The position numbers and the translations under genes are program-made. DNA of 64,000 bases, taken from Allodiplogaster sudhausi (lineage: Eukaryota > Nematoda > Chromadorea > Rhabditida > Diplogasteridae). The notes below the pieces were generated by a model that was not told the origin of the DNA, searched no databases, and saw only the letters and a list, made by a program, of their open reading frames with translations. The stretch covers positions 62,001 through 126,000 of the forward strand of contig CALZFC010000246.1 in assembly GCA_945643635.1 (NCBI GenBank), given 5' to 3'. Each line of letters begins with the position of its first letter. Position 1 is the first letter of the stretch. Shown one piece after another: positions 54,727 through 63,887 of the stretch.

Positions 54727-56744
54727 TGAGTGAGAGTGAGAGTGAGAGGATGCGGAAACAGAATAGATTGAGAACGATAAAAAAAGCTTAAAAGGATAGG
54801 ATAAAGAGAAAGAGAGATGAGAATCAGAATTTGCAAAAATCAAAGAGATCTGGCCAGATTATAGTATGTACTTAGCTGGCAAACAAAAGCAAGAGACCGG
54901 TCAGAGGAATTATCAGGCTGAGAGATAAGCAAATCCAAACAAATGCAGATGGCGAAGGCATCCGTTTCCTATGGAAAATAGCGGAGTTCTGTTTAGTATA
55001 TCAGAGTAGGATACAGGAAAATCCTATTTTCATCACAATTTCCTTCTCTTTCTCGTACTGCCATTTGAGTACAACCTTTTTAGTCGACATGCATTCCAAT
55101 TCCCCGTTCGCTTTCTCCACTTCAACCCTCTCTCTCTCTCTCTCACTCTCTCTTATTCTCTCCGTTTCATCGGTTTCTCTCGTGCTTTCTCCTTCATTTC
55201 CTCTCGCTCAGTCCCTTTTTACATCCCTTACTCCATCCATTTTCTTCCTGCCACCGGAATGACTGCCAATTCCAGTTGTCTAACCAAAGACTCTGCCGTC
55301 TATTCTCTTCTAGGAAACCGTCTGGCTTCATTCTTCAAAAAGGAATAAAGGAGGTATGCAAAAAAAAAGAAATGATGGATTCCCTTGGCCGCAAAATGCC
55401 TCAAAATTGGATTCATATCAAAATGGCGGCAGTCCATTTCGCAGCTTGTGCAAAGCCTCGAGCAATTCATCAAGAATTCAAGCATTTTACCACGAAACCA
55501 TTCGGAAAATTGCATGTGAGGACGATTGGATTAAGAGCGAATATGTTACGAAATGAAAATTGTCTGAAGCTATACATGAAAGGACATGAAGGACATGATA
55601 ACACCCGCAATCAAAAATAACAGAGAGCCGAGAGAAAAGGGCCGAGAGATCCTTTTCACGGCTGAATCCTACAAAGAGAGAGAGAGAAGAGGAATCTGCT
55701 GCATGGAGTCCCGGATGTGAACGTCCATATTTCTCTAGTTCACTCTCTCTCTCTCTCTCTGTCCTTTTTCTGTTTATCTATATTCTCTCGCTCTCTCTCT
55801 CCCTCTCTCTCTATCTACCTCGTTCTCTCTTCGCCTCCTTTTTGTGCAGGGCAAAAAAGTACGCGAATGGAAGAATTTTATGTAGTGCTTCCTCTTACTT
55901 GATGATGTGGCTACAGTTTTATGATACGAGTGTGAATTGAAATCTGCGATTAGACAGAAAGTGGAGGGAAGAGCAAGAGAGCGAGAGAAAAGGAGAGAGA
56001 AACGGCGAGTTTGAGAGCCACAGAGAGATTTAAAATACTCGGATCATCGAAAGCGAAAGAATGCAAAAAGGCGGTTGGCAAAGACGAGATTCTCCCTGAG
56101 GAGAAACCTGAAAATGTCAAGCGCCTCTAGTGACACGAAAAGCATTCCATATGCATGCATATTCATCATCCACGCTCTTGGTCTCTGCGACAGAAAGAAT
56201 GTGACTGTGAAGAAAATGAAAGGCGAACGAGAGTGAGAGCGAGAGAAAGAGAGAGAGAAAGAGCGAGAGAAAGAATGATAGACTGGGAACATTAATAAAT
56301 GTGCAAAAATAGTTGAAACTGTTGTAAAGAGAACAATTGCGCAGTAACAATTGTTGTTCTGCATTTTGCCACTTGTTCTTCAAAGACATTGCCCATATTC
56401 ATCCTATTCCGCAAGACAGATGCGTAATAATTTGGTCAAGAGGTAATAATTCCGCAACACTGCAACACTGCAATCGTGCCGAACAAAAGGAATTGAAAGG
56501 AGCTCTTGGAGTCGGTTCTTGACATGATTTGAAGAAGAAAAAATGAGATCGTAAAGTAGCAAGGCAAATGCATACCAGTAACACTATTTGCTGAGGCGTA
56601 TGAAACCACTTGATTTCTAAAGAGTAATATTTTTACGTAGTAATACATTACGATGCGAATCCAAGCTTGATAGTTGGAAATGGTGGAGAGCAGCGCGCTT
56701 TTGGGTTGCTTCGGAAGCCGCTGCATAGTTCAGAAAAGGAAGGA

Positions 56745-56905
56745 AATGAGAGAGACTGAGAGGGAGAGACGGAGATTGAGAGAAGGCGAAGAAGTAGGAG
56801 AGGGCAGAGAGATTGAGAGTGAGAGAACGAATGAGTCGGATACAGAGACAGAGAAGCATGTAGAGAGAGAGACAGAGAGAGAGAAACAGAGAGAGACAGA
56901 GAGAA

Positions 56906-56955
<50 letters not shown>
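56745..56955. repeat. GA/CAGA purine tract 3' of the SH2-tyrosine kinase
   Basis: 210 bp of (GA)n and CAGAGAGA. It starts about 160 bp beyond the poly(A) signal. Confidence 0.85.
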
Positions 56956-56956
<1 letters not shown>

Positions 56957-57112
56957 AAAGAAGTAGGAAAGGGCAGAGACAGAGAAGGACGTTGTCCGTG
57001 ACAACCAAAGACGCACTTGTTATGCGTGTCATCACTTCAGAAGAATATTCCACTTTTACTGTTAAAGGGAGGGGCCTCAAAGTCTAACCCAGAATCTCGC
57101 TTCAGTCTCCAA

Positions 57113-57118
57113 TTTATT
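57113..57118 (-). terminator. AATAAA poly(A) signal of the SH2-tyrosine kinase gene
   Basis: Canonical hexamer on the minus strand, about 75-80 nt past the TAG at 57193. The distance supports 57193 as the end of the last exon, rather than splicing onward from 57376. Confidence 0.5.
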
Positions 57119-57192
57119 ATAACCGAAGTTTCACCAATCTCATTGTTTTAGAAAGTATTGCGGCGACTTCAACGTTCTTTATCTCATGAATG

Positions 57193-59389
57193 CTATTTCT
57201 TTCGCGTAATTAGACAATCGGAGAAAGCATTTCGAGATGGGAAAGAAAGTGTGGTCGTGCATGGGAATTCACTAGTGCTCGCCCGCGCGGTTGGAAGAAT
57301 TGATCGGAGTTCCCGCTGGCTGAAATTCCATGTCGTGATAGAAGTTAATTTTTCGCGTTGTTTTGTACTCTTTACCTTGTCAGGCTGAGGCCGGCGGATG
57401 TGAGTGATGTCCTCGAGTCGCTTGGAGACCTCAGCCATTGGGAAGCGGTCGTTCGGGTTCGGAGCCCACACATTCTCCTGATTTGTATAAATAGCGAATC
57501 TTTTTTTTAAACGAAAATATAAAAAGCCGACTTGGATCAACTTGACAATGTCCGGGTGCATCTCGCAATCTTCCAGCGACATTCGGTAGCCGCTTTTCAC
57601 CTACAAAAACATTGTCATCACATTAGTAATGAAAATAAGTATTTTAATTATTAATAAATAATTCTTTTATTCAAAAATTAGAAGTTCACCTTGCTGACGA
57701 CGTCGTCGACCTTCATCTTCGGATACGGCTCAATGCCGTTGTGGAAGATCTCCCAGCAGAGAATCCCTGGGAAGATGGAAACTTGAATCCCGGAAGAAAG
57801 AAAGAGAGGAAAGAACCATAGCTGAAGACATCCGTCTTCTGCGTGTAGATTGCCGATTTGATCGTCTCCGGGGCGAGCCAGCGAATTGGAACCTGGCAAG
57901 CAAGAAGAGATCACTAACACCAAACCAAACATTTCGATCATATTGAACTTCCTCGAAAGTGTTCTCTGCTTGCCTTGTTCTTGGGATTCATCTGGTAGAC
58001 GTTTCCCGGGCGCGACAGCCCAAAGTCGCTGATCTTCACCTTAACCAAGGACTTTTCATCCAATCCGATGAAAATTGATTACCTTGTTATCTCCATACAG
58101 GCAGTTCCGAGCAGCAATGTCGCGATGCAGGCAGTTCTTCTTGTGGAGGAATGGCCCAGCTTGCCTGCAATTCATGTCAAATTAATTAATATCTTTATAA
58201 ATTCAAATATCTTTCTGAAGAGCATATTTAAAATACTTTAGCCAACCTGCACAATCATTTCCTGCTTGACACCGATGGACACGGCGTTCTTCTTGAGGTA
58301 CGAGTCCAAGGAGCCCTGGTCGGCCTGAATAAAGAAATGCAACACATGGTCACGAGAAAGATTGCACAGACCAGCTCCATGACGAGCATGAGGGGCTCAC
58401 TGAGCGCAGCCACTCCGTAGAGGCGGACTACGTTCGGGTGGTCGAAGTACCGCATGAGACGGGCCTGCAGTTGAAGCAGTCATTGTCTTGCCATTACAAC
58501 CGAGTCCCTTTGTCTAACCTCACGCATGATATCCTTGATCTGATCCTTCGTCATGGCATCGAGCTTCGCCATTTTGATCGCGACCGGCACCTTCTTCCCC
58601 GTCTTCCGCACGAACAACTCTCCCAAGTGCACCTTGACATTCATCCATTACTTTACCAATCAATCGATAATACAAATGACGAATTGTTTTGCCTCGCCAA
58701 AAGCTCCAGCGCCAATCTTCTTGGTGGGTTTGATGTCGTCGTGCTCGAGTTCCCAGTGGCGACGCAAGATCGGCGTTTGTATCACGATTGTTGCCTTCTT
58801 CAAAGAATCTCACTTTTCAGACAGCAAATAGTAGATGGCCTAACGGAGGTGAGCGAACTCCGCGTGGTGAGATGGTGCTCAACGAGAAGGCCAATCGAGC
58901 CGAACTTAGTCATCCACGGAAACTTGTCCATCACTCTGCATGCTCACGATGAAGTGTCTCACCTGCAGGGAATTTCTCACATACATATTTGTCAATATTT
59001 TATCCAACTACTTGAACGAGAACCATGCAAATACGCATAGATCATTTGTATGCTTTCAAATTTATATTTATTTTTTTATTATGATGCGAAAAGGCCGATT
59101 TTCGAACTGGCTGTTGCTTGTCAACCAAGACAGAGAGGACGCATTCCCGCTTTCCAGGCTCGGCAGGCTCGGAGATACGGAGAAGAAAATCGCCCGGCTT
59201 ACGGAGAAACGACTTAATTTCTCATTTTTACTAGTATTTTATATAAAAGAACTAAGGTTTTCTTTTGAAAACCTTAGTTCTTTTATGAAGCCTTTCCAGT
59301 CTACGAATTCGAGATGGAAAAAAAACCTTGATGTCTTCTCTCGGCAGAAGGCCGTGGTAGAAGGGATAGCTCACCAGTTCGCGATCCAT
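57193..59389 (-). CDS. SH2-tyrosine kinase (Fer/Fes-like, nematode type), 13 exons, two apparent frameshifts
   Basis: Cytoplasmic tyrosine kinase with one SH2 domain and one kinase domain, no F-BAR region, as in the expanded nematode Fer-like family. Exons: 59327-59389, 59108-59212, 58845-58962, 58693-58797, 58519-58632, 58372-58464, 58247-58324, 58083-58164, 57974-58039, 57817-57892, 57690-57766, 57532-57600, 57193-57477; about 442 codons. SH2: YPFYHGLLPREDI start, FLLRIS with the phosphotyrosine-binding Arg (about R33), VRHFIV, LVEHHLTT. Kinase: GAGAFGEV glycine loop, VAIK (about K150), HRDIAARN, KISDFGLS, VPIRWLAPE, DVFSYG. Two introns need GC donors (GAG|gcaaaa after exon 4, AAG|gcaagc after exon 9). 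Exons 3 and 8 are 3n+1 long: exon 3 hits TAA inside the SH2, and exon 8 is out of frame just before HRD. The locus is therefore a recent pseudogene, a bad-sequence case or an unusual splice. The final exon may instead end at a donor at 57376. Confidence 0.88.
59243..59286. repeat. Perfect 20 bp hairpin in intron 1 of the SH2-tyrosine kinase
   Basis: ATAAAAGAACTAAGGTTTTC is followed by TTTT and then its exact reverse complement. It lies within the 114 bp intron between exons 1 and 2. The stem is too short for a usual miRNA precursor; the position suggests a structured intron or a tiny inverted-repeat element. Confidence 0.9.
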
Positions 59390-60125
59390 CCCACGTCTTT
59401 CTCTTAAAAGGACAACTCTTTGTTGCCTTTGTTGGAACGGGTAAATAATTTTCTTCTCTTTATTCGATGGCAACAATTAATCAGCAGACGAAACAAAGAC
59501 ACAACCTTCCACAAAAGCTGCGATGAGTGTAAATGACATTAAGAGTGAGCAGCAAATTACAAGCGAAAGAGAATTCACTTGATACGTGATTATATCTACA
59601 CACATATTATTTTGAATTACTATATGTACTTAAGGACACAATAAAAACTCGGACAAAATTCACGGTTGCACGAGAAGTGCACGAGAACTGAACTCTGTCG
59701 AGAAGAGTTCTTTCTGCCCCTCGTTCCCGCTCGGGCCGATCTCCCTATCCATCTTCCTCTTAAAGGAACAGTTCGGGAAGTCTTCTACAGTAGTGAAAAG
59801 GGTGAGATTTGAACGCACGCGCTCATACAGCGGTCATTGTTGATCGAAAGAGCAGGCGGCTCATGATGTCAAACTTGTCAAAATTGCCCCCTCCCCTTGT
59901 ATGCTCTCCCGCCTCGACTTACTCCGTCGATACCCGTACAGCTTCTCGCTTGTAGTCTCCGCAAAAGTGGTTGCTATGCTCATGGCAAGATTCATTAGGG
60001 ACGATATTGATGCCACTTTCTTACTACAAATGAAGTTTCTGAAATGCAGCCAAACACAGCTATCCTTCTGACTGCACATCCATGAATTTATCAATATCAC
60101 ATGAAATCTGCATATCATGAATTTC

Positions 60126-60815
60126 TCAAGCAGGGGTGGGCAAAAACCGGCCCGGGCCGGCCCGGCAACTCTCCAGGCCGGGCCCGGGCCGGGCCTGCAT
60201 TCGTAGGCCCGGCCCGGCCCGGGCCCTACTTCCAAAAATATCTGCCGGGCCGGGGCCGGGCTGTAATCTCCTCCCGGGCCAAGCCCGGGCCGCCGGGTAG
60301 TCATCGTCAGCGTGCTCTCGTTTATTATGTCTCCTGAATGAAAAACACCTCAATGAGACGGCGAAGAAGCGAACATTAACTGACGAAATATGTCCGCCAC
60401 AATTGCTCTTGAAAAACACGTAAGGGTCGCAGCGAAGGTAGGCCAAGTAATTCGTTTTTTTCATTGGCTTCGCTTCATCAAAACGGTAATAAACCGTGCA
60501 CATTCCTCGAGTTTTCTCCTTGTAGACAAGGAGCGAATCTTCATATCTCGTCACTTGCATTAGCTCCTCCTTCGTAATCTTCGATATGATTGTCCAGGGA
60601 TAATACCAGAGAATCGCGAATTCGGACACGGCGAGCAGCTGAGGGGACTGGGATGAGTCGGCAATCTCGTGGGGCATGAAACCACCAATTGGAGACAGAC
60701 AACGAAGAGCCATTCCGGTGTAAGTGAATGTGAAGGAAGGGACACCAGCAATGGAGGGAGCAGCACTGAATAGACGTGGCTTTGGAACACGAGCATATGT
60801 ATAGAATGCAGGCTC
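60126..60815 (-). CDS. Unrecognised ORF whose 3' end lies in a hAT-like GC-rich block
   Basis: An open frame begins after the acceptor gaattag at 60815; an internal ATG at 60713 gives MALRCLSPIGGFMPHEIAD. It continues with FAILWYYPWTIISKITKEE, LLVYKEKTRGMCTVYYRF and NYLAYLRCDPYVFF, which look like folded protein. From about 60300 downward it reads through GC-rich repeats (GPGPA, RARAGPG) to a TGA just past the terminal CAGGGGTGGGCAA. I know no homologue. The repeat-encoded end is probably an insertion that truncated the gene. The AAC TTC ATT TGT region at 60010-60060 beyond it also has an open frame that may be the displaced continuation. Confidence 0.4.
   Translation of the reverse strand, partial: EPAFYTYARVPKPRLFSAAPSIAGVPSFTFTYTGMALRCLSPIGGFMPHEIADSSQSPQLLAVSEFAILWYYPWTIISKITKEELMQVTRYEDSLLVYKEKTRGMCTVYYRFDEAKPMKKTNYLAYLRCDPYVFFKSNCGGHISSVNVRFFAVSLRCFSFRRHNKREHADDDYPAARAWPGRRLQPGPGPADIFGSRARAGPGLRMQARPGPGLESCRAGPGRFLPTPA
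60131..60300 (+). mobile_element. GC-rich block with hAT-like terminal sequence CAGGGGTGGGCAA
   Basis: Starts CAGGGGTGGGCAA, the typical end of many animal hAT transposons, then about 160 bp of nested ggcccggg/ccggcc palindromes, very unlike the AT-rich flanks. No matching right terminus (TTGCCCACCCCTG) is visible and I cannot define a target duplication, so this is one end or a deleted copy. Confidence 0.5.
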
Positions 60816-61343
60816 CTAATTCATGCGTTTATGAAAGGCCATCCCATGCTAACCATAAATAAGGTGTGAATTCGGTTGCATACTTAGCATAGCTAATTTC
60901 TTGTTAATTCCCATTCCTTCACACGGCTGGAATTCATTCAATAGAGAATAGAGAATATGCCAGCCCTTTATAACTCAAAATTTTTCATATACACAGGCTG
61001 GTTACTTATCGAAATGCATAGATTATTCAATAATCACATGTAATAGGAATCTAGCGAAGTAACATGACTAACTAAGGCAAAGACATACTGTTGAAGAATT
61101 AGCAGCTGTCGAAAGGAACGGCATTAAACATCAGGATATTGACGGATAGAAGTAAACAACAGTTGCATCAAGTACCGATGTCAAATAAGAAAATTGAAGT
61201 ATATAAAAATGAACCATTATTCTATTTATAATTAAAATTTTATACGATGGCGATATTGATACATAATTCTAATACGACCGACATTTATAGAGAATGAGTG
61301 AATTATGTGGGTGGCAGAAAAAATGACAAGCGACAAGGGAAGA

Positions 61344-61732
61344 CTAGCAGCGATGGCTGTCGAGATGATCGGGAGGAGGAAGGGGAGGGGGCAGCCGTCT
61401 TCTCTTCTCCGTCCTGCACGGACTCCCGAATAGTCTGTCCTCTTCATTCTTCTTCCCACCACTCACTCGCGTCAGTCGAATGCAGGCCACAATGGTCAGT
61501 ACCAGGAGAGCAGACACCAATGCCGAAAAAGCTCCTGAATGCGGTGGTGATAACATTGTATTAGATTGTTTATGACCTGTGAAAACATTTAACCCGAGAG
61601 AGCAAGAAGACCCGAACGGGAGATCGCACAGCTTTCGACCTCTGAGCCTTGGTCTCCTTTATGCCCTCAAACATTTTATGATCACTTCGACTATCAGAGC
61701 AGAGACAGTCAAATCTTTCAGTGTCTCTCCCT

Positions 61733-61778
<46 letters not shown>

Positions 61779-63887
61779 ATCTCTCTCTCTCTAACCCGGA
61801 GTGGTCTGCTGGCCATTCTCATCAAAGAGTGGCGGCTCCTCGTCCAACTCGTAAATCAGCAGCTGTCCAGAAATGGTCGGAAAATCCGAAGGAGAAGTAG
61901 GAGAAAGAATGAAGTCCTCATCAGTGGGAATCGGATCATCCCTACGACGGGCACTCGCCCAGTCGACCTGCGAAGGAATCGAGGAGTGGAGAGAAAGGAA
62001 GAAGGCACTCTTCTTTCGAAAGAAGAAAAGAAAGAGACATGAACTTGTCCGATCTTGTCTCCCCTTCTAACAAGGGAACCGTCTGAAGATAAGTTGGAGA
62101 ATTTTGATCTCACCTATCCAGATCGATAGTCCAAGTCGAGAAATGATGATAACCATTTTTACTTTTTCCTTAATGGCCTCTGGCGATTTTATATTGATTT
62201 TTAAATTTTGCATAAAATCGCGGATTTAGTGACCTTGCCATTGTCAATGTGTCACTTAAGCAATTAAACATGGCCTGCGCGGCGCAGTGGGATGCGCGCT
62301 CGCCTGCAGTTTTGAGCGTCGCAGGTTCGAACCCCATTCGGTTCAAATATTTTGCTGCAGTTTTGCAAGTTCAAATTTGAAGAAGTACATAAAGAGAAAA
62401 TTTTTTCAATGAGAGGAGAGTGCATATACACTTTAAATTGGTGTTAAAAAATTTTTTACTTGTGTATAAGGGCATTCCGTGTTGGATGGTGTTCAATTCG
62501 CCCTTGCTTGCGAATCCACTATCAACCTATTCGGTGGGGCCTACCCCAAAAAAGTCGAGGAAAAAACTTTCCCCGAAAATCACCAGAGGGGGTAATTTGG
62601 TGCGAGGATTGCGAATATCTAGTTTATTTTTAATTCTGAAGTCATTAAAAAAAATATAGAAATTTGTTTTGATCTCCTTTTGTGGAAGAAGACTCCTTTC
62701 TGTTTTCCGAACTGTTTCCTCAACAGGAACTCGGACAGATAGTCTACATACTTCTTGTTGTTTACGCCGTACTTCTTTTTTGGAATTTATACCGCATACC
62801 TACTTACCGTAACTTTTTTTTAAATGACTTCAGAATTAAAAATAAACTAGATATTCGCAATCCTCGCACCAAATTACCCCCCTGTGGTGATTTTCGGGGA
62901 AATTTTTTTCCTCGACTTTTTTGGGGTAGGCCCCACTGAATAGGTTGATAGTGGATTCGCAAGCAAGGGCGAATTGAACACCATCCAACACGGAATGCCC
63001 TTATACACAAGTAAAAATTTTTTAACACCAATTTAAAGTGTATATGCACTCTCCTCTCATTGAAAAAATTTTCTCTTTATGTACTTCTTCAAATTTGAAC
63101 TTGCAAAACTGCAGCAAAATATTTGAACCGAATGGGGTTCGAACCTGCGACGCTCAAAACTGCAGGCGAGCGCGCATCCCACTGCGCCGCGCAGGCCATG
63201 TTTAATTGCTTAAGTGACACATTGACAATGGCAAGGTCACTAAATCCGCGATTTTATGCAAAATTTAAAAATCAATATAAAATCGCCAGAGGCCATTAAG
63301 GAAAAAGTAAAAATGGTTATCATCATTTCTCGACTTGGACTATCGATCTGGATAGGTGAGATCAAAATTCTCCAACTTATCTTCAGATGGTTCCCTTGTA
63401 AGCGGGCCTCTGCCGTGCTCCGGTTGTCTGGCCGTGGTGGTTGCCTTGAACAGCCGCCTCTCATTCTTCTTCTTCTCTGCCTGCTAGCAAGTAAAGAGTA
63501 AAGAAATATACGTGGCAAAAAGGCCTTTTACTAATTCTGCCATAGAGAAGAGAGCACCACAAATGAAATAGCTTTCTGCCCACCAAGCTGAGCTGGTTCT
63601 TGAGCCTGTCCATGCCGACGAGCAGCGCCCTTCTGTCATCCACAGAATCTCGGAACATCTTCTGAATCGAATCAGCGTCCACGTCGTCAGGCAGCGATGC
63701 AAGCAGATCCGTCAGATTCGGCGGGATCGTTAACTGAATTTGGCTAATTTAGACAAATCAATTAATTACTAAATTTCCGACAAATATATATATATATATA
63801 TTTTTTAGGTAAATAAGAGTTCTTCGTATTGAACCTCTTCATAATCGTTATAGTCCCCACTCAGCGTCGTTCCGGATGAAGTCGGCG
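61344..63887 (-). CDS. 3' half of an unrecognised single-pass membrane protein, interrupted by an inverted repeat
   Basis: Exons read on the minus strand: 63835-63887 (APTSSGTTLSGDYNDYEE), 63584-63733 (LTIPPNLTDLLASLPDDVD), one starting at 63483 (QAEKKKNERRLFKATTT; its end is unclear because it runs into the inverted repeat, open to 63343), 62045-62082 (GSLVRRGDKIGQ), 61796-61967 (VDWASARRRDDPIPTDEDF), 61344-61534 (AFSALVSALLVLTIVACIRL, then a basic, Pro-rich tail RRRLPPPLPPPDHL and TAG). Phases fit except across the inverted repeat, where the exon from 63483 offers no donor in phase 1. A transmembrane segment of about 18 residues and a 44-residue cytoplasmic tail suggest a type I protein with its ectodomain encoded beyond the right edge. 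I do not recognise the family. The locus may be damaged by the insertion. Confidence 0.65.
61730..61795. repeat. CT tract abutting a donor of the membrane-protein gene
   Basis: On the gene strand exon 61796-61967 ends G|gttag, followed immediately by (GA)n. Confidence 0.85.
62274..62345 (+). repeat. tRNA-like (SINE-type) pol III promoter boxes in the left arm
   Basis: A-box-like ggcgcagtgg at 62281 and B-box ggttcgaacc at 62324, spaced 43 bp, in cggcgcagtgggatgcgcgc context. The region between does not fold into a proper anticodon stem, so this looks tRNA-derived rather than a working tRNA gene. Confidence 0.65.
63124..63195 (-). repeat. tRNA-like boxes in the right arm
   Basis: Mirror copy of the left-arm boxes: B-box at 63136-63145, A-box at 63179-63188 on the minus strand. 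The two promoters therefore point at each other across the spacer. Confidence 0.65.
63784..63802. repeat. (TA)n microsatellite
   Basis: About nine TA units in an intron of the membrane-protein gene; the only long TA run in the window. Confidence 0.85.

Larger units (their letters stand above)
43920..57112. other. 13 kb repeat-rich intergenic region
   Basis: Apart from the orphan exon at 45252-45466 I see no supportable gene. It contains GA/CT tracts at 43888-43975, 44345-44412, 45487-45537, 46695-46880, 47480-47580, 47855-47955, 48600-48655, 51440-51478, 52015-52085, 52490-52540, 52918-52985, 54070-54115, 54383-54500, 54690-54755, 55745-55825, 56225-56275 and 56745-56955. It would hold the promoter and any 5' exons of dapk-1. 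Confidence 0.6.
62070..63399. mobile_element. 1.33 kb inverted repeat (foldback) element with 585 bp arms
   Basis: The left arm 62070-62654 and right arm 62815-63399 are reverse complements with no net length difference: every anchor I compared sums to 125469. A few point differences are visible (gtctgaag against atctgaag; ctttccccg against atttccccg), so the arms are old enough to have diverged. The 160 bp spacer 62655-62814 is unique. Each arm holds a tRNA-like box pair. The left outer border falls inside a coding exon of the membrane-protein gene, and the right arm is entered by another of its exons. Confidence 0.9.

Noticed and set aside
55276..55620. 114-codon plus-strand ORF
   Set aside because: No homologue, no splice signals and AT-rich codon use like the flanks; most likely chance.
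58885..58913. A 19 bp intron explaining the SH2 frameshift (gtttcc to actaag)
   Set aside because: It restores the frame but removes a whole strand of the SH2 fold; skipping one base gives exactly the family length. Introns elsewhere in this gene are 43 bp or longer.
59243..59286. microRNA precursor
   Set aside because: A 20 bp stem with a 4-base loop is too short for normal Drosha/Dicer processing.
62274..62345. Functional tRNA gene
   Set aside because: A and B boxes are present but no regular anticodon stem-loop or acceptor stem can be formed. It lies in a diverged inverted repeat.
62070..63399. Assembly artefact from a hairpin-adapter read
   Set aside because: The arms show several point differences and a unique 160 bp spacer, which a read-through artefact would not give. 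Not fully excluded without reads.
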